From NCBI RefSeq assembly GCF_900114615.1, contig NZ_FOTS01000009.1, forward strand, positions 1 through 64,000: a stretch of DNA of 64,000 nt, given 5' to 3'. The stretch comes from Pelosinus propionicus DSM 13327 (GTDB taxonomy: Bacteria > Bacillota > Negativicutes > DSM-13327). The notes beneath the pieces are model-generated. The model was not told where the DNA came from, made no database searches, and saw only the letters and a list, made by a program, of their open reading frames with translations. Shown in pieces: positions 1-6,742 of the stretch (the first letter of the stretch is position 1; each line of letters starts with the position of its first letter). The position numbers and the translations under genes were made by a program.

Positions 1-250
1 GCTCTCCGAATGCTTTATAGATTGCGCGCCAACGGCGTAAGCATCCCTTAGGCTTTTCATATCCTATAAGTTCAAGATTAAATCCATTTTCGATAAAAAT
101 TTGATTAGGTGTTTTTCCGGTTAAATACTCTCGAACAGCTTTAACTTTAAAATCAGTATGATAGGATATGGAACGGTCAGATACTTTAATCACATTCGAA
201 TTTTTCAGTAATAGGCTTTGCTCTAAATTGTTGTACAAGATCTTGCTCAT
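1..250 (-). CDS. IS3-type OrfA / HTH transposase subunit, 3' part missing
   Basis: The frame is open from ATG at 250 to the window edge, giving about 83 residues starting MSKILYNNLEQSLL. The stretch SYHTDFKVKAVREYLTGKTP followed by GCLRRWRAIYKAFGE is typical of the helix-turn-helix N-terminal protein (OrfA) of IS3-family transposases, which binds the element ends and is normally fused to the DDE catalytic OrfB by programmed -1 frameshifting. GGAGGATAATA stands directly upstream of the ATG. It is the only gene of the element that is visible, so whether the transposase is intact cannot be judged. Confidence 0.75.
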   Translation of the reverse strand, partial: MSKILYNNLEQSLLLKNSNVIKVSDRSISYHTDFKVKAVREYLTGKTPNQIFIENGFNLELIGYEKPKGCLRRWRAIYKAFGE

Positions 251-298
251 TATTATCCTCCGAAAGATTTAATACTATTGATTATAAACTCAAAAATA

Positions 299-340
299 CC
301 CCTTGTATTGGACTTTTTCTAAAATGTCCAATACAAGGGG
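299..340 (-). terminator. 15-bp perfect hairpin inside the IS left end
   Basis: CCCCTTGTATTGGAC at 299-313 is perfectly complementary to GTCCAATACAAGGGG at 326-340, with a 12-base loop. On the minus strand the right arm is followed by TATTTTTG. It overlaps the terminal repeat. Such structures in IS ends commonly stop or mask transcription entering from the flanking gene, and here it would also end the transcript of the interrupted nuclease-like gene. The role is inferred. Confidence 0.6.
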
Positions 341-346
341 CTCAGT

Positions 347-1480
347 TCAATTATTCATAACTATATCTACTCTTTTTCTACCTTGGTGGAGTTTTTCTTC
401 GATTGTAGGATTAGTTAAAAAAGGATAAAACAACATTTCAAGAATACACTTCACAAATTTATGATATTGAGATGCATTCTTAATACCATAAGGAATTCTC
501 TTGAGATTATCAATTAAATCATCTATTAATCGTCCTATATCTATATTTCCTGTATATTCCATGAAGTCTTGGTTAGTTAGTGACTTAACTTTATTCGATG
601 TTGATTCTCTAAACTTCTCAAATAATTCAGGATGCTTTTGTGTATATTGTCTTAGATAGTCTTTCTTATTAACAAACTCATCTTTTTTTATTTTATCATT
701 AATATATTCAAATACGTCTTTCTTAGGTAATCTGGCTATCTCTTTACCGCTTTTGTATTTTTTAAATTTTACCAATGAAGACATTCTTCTTAAATGCTCA
801 TCTCTTTCTCGATTTATTACAAAATCCCAGTCATATTTTCGTGCATTATATTCAGAAATATATGTTACTATCGATTTTGGAACTAATAATAATTCTCTTC
901 CTTCATAGAATAACAAATCTTCAATTGAACTATCCCAATCATCAATAGAAGCATTCCAATAAGGTAATGTTTCTTCATGCTTCATAGGAATATCCCAAAT
1001 ATCACATTGCGATTTTGTATAATCAATTAGATGTCTTCTAATGATGTTTGTTACCATATCTGACAATTTATCTTTATCTACGTTATCTACAAATACAATA
1101 ATATCTTCAATGTTTTTTACAGTTTCATTTTCAATAGCCCTACTCTTAATAATTTCTTCAACAATATCACTTGCATTATATTTCCCTATGCCTTTTCCAT
1201 TTTTTGTTCCCCGTTTACTAACCCCAAAACAATTTTCTTTCGATTCTGACATAAATTCAAACAAGTCTTTGGCTTTATCATATTCCTTATCAATTATATG
1301 GCCTCTTACCCTTGAAAAAAAGCTTTTAATAGTTCGATCCACCTCAATTGACCATGGATCATTCCTTTTTGAAATTAAATAAGGGTCAAGATATAACGGA
1401 TAATCAACATCAGTATCAATATCAACAAAATCTAATTGAATCTGACTAACTTCTAATTTAAATATTTCGCTGATTCTCAT
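347..1480 (-). pseudogene. Restriction-endonuclease-like protein, C-terminus removed by IS insertion
   Basis: 377 residues from ATG 1480, chosen because AAAGGAG lies 9 bases upstream; an in-frame ATG at 1510 lacks such a site. The last residues are EEKLHQGRKRVDIVMNN, which reads like the first acidic motif of a PD-(D/E)XK nuclease (GRKRxDI). The E-x-K half that should follow is absent. The stop codon TGA is the first triplet of the inserted IS end, so the protein is cut inside its presumed catalytic domain. The N-terminal 340 residues match no family I can name. It sits with helicase and nucleotide-hydrolase genes, which suggests a defence role. The remainder should lie beyond the IS, off the window. 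Confidence 0.65.
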
Positions 1481-1735
1481 AAATTCAGACTCCTTTGTAA
1501 GGTTTCTCATCTATAGCCATTTTAGATATTTCTCTATTGGAACTAACTTGAAAATGAACTTATATATTATTCCCTCATAATGTTAATTCTTTTTTCTTTT
1601 AGCGTCTTCCTTTGATCTAAATTCTTACATAAGCTGGTGAACTAAGGCAACACTAATAAAAGAAGGTAGCCACATATATTAAAGTCAAAGAACCTTCGTA
1701 GTTATGCACACAATATTCTTACTTATTTATCTTAC

Positions 1736-3592
1736 TTATTTACCAAACCTATTACATAAATAATCTTGAAGATTTTTATCTCGACAAAAAACATAGCAAC
1801 CTTTCATGCCTCTAGACATTAAAACCTTATAAACATTTTTAATTAAATAGGTTAACTCTTCTGGTTTTTCTTTTAGGCCAGTCTTCCCCATTACATCATA
1901 ATAGTCATCATAACTGGAATAAATTTTCATCGTATCCGGATCATGTCTTAAATCATTTCCGATAATGACTCCAACGTAGTCAAATTCTAATCCTTGTGAT
2001 GTATGTACACAACCAATCTGATTCATTTTTTCATCATCTATCGCCCATGGAGACTGAGTAGATCTGCTATTCCACGGCATACTAAAATCAAATTCTTGCA
2101 TTTTTACATCATCGATTTCTGCATTAGGATTTCCATTTTTTTCTGATGTCCATGGCCATGCATAACCAGCTAATATTCTTGACTTGAATCCTTCCTCATT
2201 CTTCTTATTTATTTTTTCTAGGAGAATATTAGGATCATCTACTATCATAAAATCAAAAGTATCCCTATCCCATCCATCGAAATTTGCTGTCTCTTTTATC
2301 TGAAGATTGTGATCGACCCAATTTAAAAAGCCTTCTGCTCCGGCGCAACGGAATTGTGCTTCTAATTTTACTTCTACCACTTCAGATTTATACTTAGCTG
2401 CAGTAGATTTAATTTCCGCAACAGTTCCTACATCTTCAGGGCGTATTCTTTGATTATCATCTATAAAAAATACATTTATCCTTGAAGCTTTGACCACATC
2501 TTCTACCTGATTTTCTCCTTTATACATAAACGCCCCCTTTTTCTTTAGTCGGTGAGCCTCATCTACGACTAACACATCGAATACATCATTCTTCGCATCA
2601 TAAAAAGAAGCAGAGCCAGAAAATAGAGCTCCTAATCTTTTTTTGCTGCGTTTATTGTTGTTAGAAAGCATGTCAATCATTACCCCTCTAAAAGAAGCAT
2701 TAGGAGCAACAAATTTTAAATTCTTTTTTCTTTTTAGAAGTTCAACAAACGCATTCATAGCAACTACTGATTTTCCAGTGCCTGGTCCCCCATCTACTAT
2801 TATGGTGGTTTTAGCAGTTGCACTTTTTACACACGCAATAATGCTTTCATACGCCACCTTCTGTTCATCCAGCAAAGTATATACTTTATTACCATCAAAG
2901 ATTTCCGAAACATATTCCACGAATTTTTTAGATGGCCTAATCTTTCCATTTTCTATCTGATAGAGAATATCTAAACCATTGCCTTTCCCGACATATTTAT
3001 TAATAAACTCTTCCAGTTTTTTAGTATCTTTAGCAAAGAAAATTGGTGTTTCTTCAATTATAGTTTTGTATTGCTCAAATAACAAAGGCTCGGAATTCTT
3101 TCTCTTATAATTGTGGAGATAAGCACAAGAGTAAGGTTTTAGATTATCTTTGTAAATGGCTTCATTCATATCTGATAAATATTTCACATACGAATAAGCC
3201 TGATAAGATGGATGTGCCACTTCCCTTACCTTCTTCCCGATTGAAGTTGTGACAATATCCTCTTTATCCGTAGCATTAGCCACACTCCATTGCTTTAACT
3301 CGACAATAATAAAGTTAGCATTACCATCTTGGTCATATCCAGAAATGATAAAATCTATCCTTTTGTTAGTTGACGGTATATTATATTCTATCAATACTCC
3401 ACAGTCATCTGGCACTTTTGAATTCCTTAATATGCTTTCCATATACTTTAATGATTTTGCCCATGAATCCCTCTCAGAATCGCCAACTTTGCGCCCATAA
3501 TTTGACTGAAATTTTAATTCAATATCGTCTGCAATTCGATTTTCATCTACTGCCGTACGAAACCCAATAGCATCATTCTGGTAAATTATCAT
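1736..3592 (-). CDS. PD-(D/E)XK nuclease-like plus DUF2075 (Schlafen-type) helicase
   Basis: 618 residues. The N-terminal part has a nuclease-like pattern: D80 in NKRIDF and the E98-K100 pair in VELKQW, as in PD-(D/E)XK folds. The P-loop GGPGTGKS is at 268-275, the DEAH box (VVDEAHRL) at 344-347, and a late motif near HTSQGLEFDYVGV is like motif V of superfamily 1 helicases and DUF2075 proteins. Its ATG overlaps the stop of the MazG-like gene by four bases (ATGA), so the two are translationally coupled. Nuclease-helicase fusions next to nucleotide hydrolases are common in phage-defence islands. A defence role is inferred; the domains are visible. Confidence 0.8.
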   Translation of the reverse strand: MIIYQNDAIGFRTAVDENRIADDIELKFQSNYGRKVGDSERDSWAKSLKYMESILRNSKVPDDCGVLIEYNIPSTNKRIDFIISGYDQDGNANFIIVELKQWSVANATDKEDIVTTSIGKKVREVAHPSYQAYSYVKYLSDMNEAIYKDNLKPYSCAYLHNYKRKNSEPLLFEQYKTIIEETPIFFAKDTKKLEEFINKYVGKGNGLDILYQIENGKIRPSKKFVEYVSEIFDGNKVYTLLDEQKVAYESIIACVKSATAKTTIIVDGGPGTGKSVVAMNAFVELLKRKKNLKFVAPNASFRGVMIDMLSNNNKRSKKRLGALFSGSASFYDAKNDVFDVLVVDEAHRLKKKGAFMYKGENQVEDVVKASRINVFFIDDNQRIRPEDVGTVAEIKSTAAKYKSEVVEVKLEAQFRCAGAEGFLNWVDHNLQIKETANFDGWDRDTFDFMIVDDPNILLEKINKKNEEGFKSRILAGYAWPWTSEKNGNPNAEIDDVKMQEFDFSMPWNSRSTQSPWAIDDEKMNQIGCVHTSQGLEFDYVGVIIGNDLRHDPDTMKIYSSYDDYYDVMGKTGLKEKPEELTYLIKNVYKVLMSRGMKGCYVFCRDKNLQDYLCNRFGK

Positions 3593-3936
3593 GATAATAT
3601 TTCCAATCTTGTGTATTTATTTTTATTTCCATACGAATTATTTACTTTATATTTCTCACCATTTTTTGAGAGCTTATTCAATATCATTGTATCCATATCT
3701 AATCCTAGTACATTTGCCATATAAATGCAGTAAATAACTACATCAGCCAATTCTTCTGATATGTTCTCAAGCTTTTCTGCTGATACCTCTGTATCACTTC
3801 CTGTCCATTGGAAATTCTCCAACAACTCAGCAGCCTCCAAATTAATGGATATTGCTAAATCTTTAGGATTATGAAACTGCTTCCAATTACGTTCATCCCT
3901 AAACTTTAAGATTTTTTCTATCAGTTCTTTATTCAC
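3589..3936 (-). CDS. MazG-like nucleotide pyrophosphohydrolase
   Basis: 115 residues from GTG 3936, with GAGGAGAAG upstream. The pattern EAAELLENFQW followed by EELADVVIYCIYMANVLGLD is the metal-binding E-x-x-E ... E-x-x-D signature of all-alpha NTP pyrophosphatases (MazG / RS21-C6 type), which hydrolyse (d)NTPs to NMP and pyrophosphate. It is the first gene of a two-gene unit with the DUF2075 helicase downstream (four-base overlap). Single-domain MazG proteins serve in nucleotide-pool cleaning. In this setting it may tune the nucleotide pool during phage attack, which is inference. Confidence 0.85.
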   Translation of the reverse strand: MNKELIEKILKFRDERNWKQFHNPKDLAISINLEAAELLENFQWTGSDTEVSAEKLENISEELADVVIYCIYMANVLGLDMDTMILNKLSKNGEKYKVNNSYGNKNKYTRLEILS

Positions 3937-4305
3937 TACTTCATCTTCTCCTCTCTAAAGATGTATTAAAAGTACGTATTTTGATTTTCCGCCCCTTTGC
4001 GAGTACAATTAGTCACTAATAATCTTTAAAAATGAACAAGAACTACCCATTATCAACTGTGACTTAGCTCCATGACCTATTGGAATGTATCTTACTCATT
4101 TTCAAAAAACTTCTTATTTACATTTCACCTTCAATCATTGATTTTCCTTGTTTGACAAAAAAATACAACGTCTGTTTTTAGAACGTTGCAATAAACTTCT
4201 AACTATATTTTATATCATACATCCTATTGAAGAAGGTTTCTGTAACTTCCATTTAGCTTTTGCCTAAAGAAAATTCAAGCCCTTTCTAGATTCTATAATA
4301 GGTAG
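3937..4305. other. Intergenic stretch, no clear gene
   Basis: AT-rich and stop-rich in all frames. It should contain the promoter of the mazG-like/helicase unit. A short hairpin (CAACGT ... ACGTTG near 4168-4189) is visible but has no good T-run. Nothing else can be supported. Confidence 0.5.
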
Positions 4306-4527
4306 TTGTACACAACCATCAATAGAAGTAATGCGCAAACATTTTATCAATGTCGCGATGAAAGGATGAACTTAGGTGTCATTCAGCGACTGATGATACT
4401 ATTGATCATCCAAAGAATAGTGCTGAAAGAAGATAAAGACCAAATGTTTTTGCAATTCTTTATTGACAGTCTACCCAACTGTCTTCAAGGACAAGTTAGA
4501 GAGTTAATAAATAGTTACAAATCTTGA
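4306..4527 (+). CDS. Possible 73-residue hypothetical protein
   Basis: The frame opens at TTG 4306 with only a poor ribosome binding site, and an internal ATG at 4366 has none either. The product is Leu/Ile-rich in its middle (VIQRLMILLIIQRIVLKEDK) and ends FIDSLPNCLQGQVRELINSY, which looks like a folded small protein rather than random sequence. It is convergent with the 405-residue gene, 16 bases from its stop. No family is recognised. It could be a degenerate gene fragment. Confidence 0.35.
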   Translation: MYTTINRSNAQTFYQCRDERMNLGVIQRLMILLIIQRIVLKEDKDQMFLQFFIDSLPNCLQGQVRELINSYKS

Positions 4528-4543
4528 AAACTAAAATGCTTTC

Positions 4544-5761
4544 CTATACTGGTTTTTCTTTATTTTTTTGTTTTCTTTTAATTAGATCACTTATTAATTC
4601 GTGATAAATTCTTTCAAGAAAAACTCTTTCGTCAAAGTCAGATGTGATTGATGTAGTTTTATCAAACGCTTGAATTAAATTTAATGTATTATTAATAATA
4701 TTTTTTTCATATAGTTCTTGCATATTTTGTCTTGTTTCAGCTTTAAAATTTTGCTGATTATTTGTTATTTTTCTAAACAAATTGAAAATAGTATCATCTG
4801 AAATTGTTCTAATTTCTTTTATTTCTTTTATTAATGTTAATATTGAATTCTGGGCATTTTTCAGAGTATTAATATCTCCAACTTTTTCTTCTAATTTAGC
4901 AATACCAGTATTATGATACACATTAAAAATCGAATCACGAAGTACAGGTATCGCTGTAAATGACTTTGTACTATCTTCTTCATCTACTAACTTATATCTT
5001 ATTTCTAGAGAAAATGTACTCTGTTTTATTTCACTATTAGAAATAACTATACCAAAGTATACTTTACCTACCCCTGGAATACTAACTGCATTTTCTTGTT
5101 CAAGTATAATCTTAATCGCTGAATCACTAATTCTTGCATGCTCAATAGAAAATACTATTTCATTTTCTATTGCAAACTTATTTAAATATAATAAGGATAT
5201 AAATAATGCAATATTATTATTGTAATTTCGATATGTTTTTGACGTCAGTCCACGTAGAAAGACCTCATCATTTTTTACAATAAATCTGTATTGTTTTTCT
5301 ACTGAACCAAGCTTTACTAGCAATTCTTGTACATTTTCTTTTATTAAGTCTTCAAAGTTATTCTTTATGCAAAAATTAGCATATTTGCCCATATGAAAAT
5401 GTACTTCAAAGAACTCATAAGTAAAATCATAAATACCTGTAGATGAACTTTTATCATCTTTAAAATTAAGTATTATTTCTCCTTTATCCGTCAAACCAAT
5501 ATAATCAATATTTGAGAGCGCTTCTATTTTATCGAACTTCGCTTCTATATCTATTTGCTTAAATTCAGTTAGTAAAACTTTTGACCCTTTAATTTTTAGT
5601 TCTTTAGTTGGATGTCCCAAATTAGATATTGGAAACATCTCTTTTACCTTAATATCAATGTCTCTATCTGGACGTAACAATTTACCCAATCTTTCAAGAT
5701 TAGCACTTGATTTTCCTAATTGTTCTGCATTTAGCTCTAAGTAGTATAAATGATTTTTCAT
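4544..5761 (-). CDS. Unrecognised 405-residue protein in defence-like neighbourhood
   Basis: The start is ATG 5761 because TTGGAGGGGG lies 7 bases upstream; an earlier in-frame ATG at 5791 has no such site. The protein is soluble, rich in Lys, Ile and Asn, without signal peptide or membrane segments. Its middle (NDEVFLRGLTSKTYRNYNNN, then SIPGVGKVYFGIVISNSEIK) faintly recalls phage/plasmid DUF932-type proteins, which share a G-x-v-x-x-N-S-E pattern, but this is weak. The C-terminal 120 residues are helical and charged, ending RKQKNKEKPV. It stands alone between the MazG/helicase pair and the Nudix gene. Function unknown. Confidence 0.7.
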   Translation of the reverse strand: MKNHLYYLELNAEQLGKSSANLERLGKLLRPDRDIDIKVKEMFPISNLGHPTKELKIKGSKVLLTEFKQIDIEAKFDKIEALSNIDYIGLTDKGEIILNFKDDKSSSTGIYDFTYEFFEVHFHMGKYANFCIKNNFEDLIKENVQELLVKLGSVEKQYRFIVKNDEVFLRGLTSKTYRNYNNNIALFISLLYLNKFAIENEIVFSIEHARISDSAIKIILEQENAVSIPGVGKVYFGIVISNSEIKQSTFSLEIRYKLVDEEDSTKSFTAIPVLRDSIFNVYHNTGIAKLEEKVGDINTLKNAQNSILTLIKEIKEIRTISDDTIFNLFRKITNNQQNFKAETRQNMQELYEKNIINNTLNLIQAFDKTTSITSDFDERVFLERIYHELISDLIKRKQKNKEKPV

Positions 5762-6103
5762 TACTCTGCCCCCTCCAATCTTTACTGCCATAAATAAATA
5801 TATGCTAATATTCCGAATTTTCCTTCTTAAATCGACACTAATATATATACATCTTCAAAATATTAGGAACTTCCTTTAAATGCTTTGATATCTTCTTAAG
5901 TTTAATAACTCTGATCAAACTATTTCTACTTTAAAAGAAAATCAAAGGGATGTAAGAGTTGTTCTATCTCTGCCTAACAGTCCCCTAAAAAGGCTGTATC
6001 CGTCAATGCCCATCATGCACATAGCCTTGAAAGCCGCTAAATCTATATTTCTCCAGCATTTTGACTATTCCTTCCTAGCATAGTTTTGACATATACCAAC
6101 ATG
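5762..6103. other. Intergenic, degenerate sequence
   Basis: Mostly AT-rich with no complete gene. About 5990-6082 (plus strand) is open and reads LYPSMPIMHIALKAAKSIF... to a TAG, like the tail of a coding sequence, but no start or family was found. Together with the asnB-like fragment just downstream it suggests decayed genes. Confidence 0.4.
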
Positions 6104-6180
6104 CCAGATACAGAATTACTATTGTATTTATATTTAGAATGGAAGGAAGACTGCGTTTCTCATTTAAATGGCATTTTAGA
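6104..6180 (+). pseudogene. Fragment of an asparagine synthetase (asnB-like) gene
   Basis: The plus strand at 6104-6178 reads PDTELLLYLYLEWKEDCVSH then LNGIL, almost identical to DTEVLLHSYLEWKEDCVSHL in the intact asnB at 15947-16015. The DNA is close too: TATTTAGAATGGAA, then AGAAGACTG and TTTCTCATTT, occur in both. Outside this segment similarity stops on both sides, so this is a short remnant, not a working gene. It may be debris of a second asnB copy or of a recombination event. The synonymous third-base differences argue against a recent copy of the window's own asnB. Confidence 0.75.
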
Positions 6181-6288
6181 GAAATATGGGGGACATTTTT
6201 TTACTTTAATGTTATCACACAGTTGAAATTGTCATTATAAATTGAATTCTATGCCATAATATGTTACTCTACCCTAGGGGTGATTTAC

Positions 6289-6687
6289 ATGAAAAAGTTA
6301 ATTAAAGTAGTTGGAGCAATTATCGAAAATGACAATAATGAAATTCTTTGTGCTTTGCGTTCTCCGAAAATGAACATACCTAACCATTGGGAATTTCCTG
6401 GTGGGAAAGTAGAGGAAAACGAAAATCTTTCGGAAGCTATCGTTAGAGAAATTCAAGAGGAACTTAAGTGCGCTATTCAATTTAAAGAGCTTTTTAATGA
6501 TAATACTCATGAATATGATACATTCATCGTAAATTTAATAACTTTGAAATGTAAATTGATTTCTGGTTCTCCAGTAACAACAGAGCATTCAAAGCTTCTC
6601 TGGCTAAAAAGAGAAAATCTCCTATCATTACAATGGGCTCCTGCTGATATTCCTGCTGTAGAACAACTCGTAAACGAAAAAGTATAG
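6289..6687 (+). CDS. Nudix (deoxy)nucleoside triphosphate pyrophosphohydrolase (MutT-like)
   Basis: 132 residues from ATG 6289, preceded by AGGGGTGA at 5-base spacing; an upstream in-frame GTG at 6280 is less likely. The Nudix box starts at GGKVEENENLSEAIV and ends REIQEEL, the full G-x5-E-x7-R-E-U-x-E-E pattern. NHWEFPGGK is the form seen in 8-oxo-dGTP/CTP pyrophosphohydrolases. It converges tail to tail on the DUF3427 helicase, with a shared terminator between. Nudix genes beside DUF3427 helicases recur in many genomes to my knowledge, so the pair may act together; this is inference. Confidence 0.88.
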   Translation: MKKLIKVVGAIIENDNNEILCALRSPKMNIPNHWEFPGGKVEENENLSEAIVREIQEELKCAIQFKELFNDNTHEYDTFIVNLITLKCKLISGSPVTTEHSKLLWLKRENLLSLQWAPADIPAVEQLVNEKV

Positions 6688-6719
6688 TTTTCTCGATTTG
6701 AGATTACTATACTTTTTTT
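6677..6719. terminator. Bidirectional terminator between Nudix and helicase genes
   Basis: AAAAAGTATAG (6677-6687) pairs with CTATACTTTTT (6707-6717), followed by further T on the plus strand and T on the minus strand from the A-run. The left arm overlaps the Nudix stop codon. Confidence 0.8.
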
Positions 6720-6742
6720 ATTGAATCTATTATTTCGACTAA

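Larger units (their letters stand above)
1..349 (-). mobile_element. Left end of an IS3-family insertion sequence, cut by the window edge
   Basis: Read on the minus strand, the element starts at 349 with TGAACTGAGCCCC, then TTGTATTGGACA, the layout of terminal repeats of IS150-group IS3 elements (5'-TG, a C-run, then TTGGACA). A hairpin follows, and an HTH orfA-type gene starts at 250 after a GGAGGATAATA ribosome binding site. The rest of the element, including the DDE transposase and the right end, lies outside the window. The boundary at 349 falls exactly where the neighbouring nuclease-like gene loses its reading frame. The family call rests on end structure and the OrfA-like protein. The exact end could be off by a few bases because no target duplication can be seen from one side. 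Confidence 0.72.

Noticed and set aside
5990-6082. Open stretch reading like a C-terminal coding tail
   Set aside because: No start, ribosome binding site or recognised family; kept only as possible decayed sequence.
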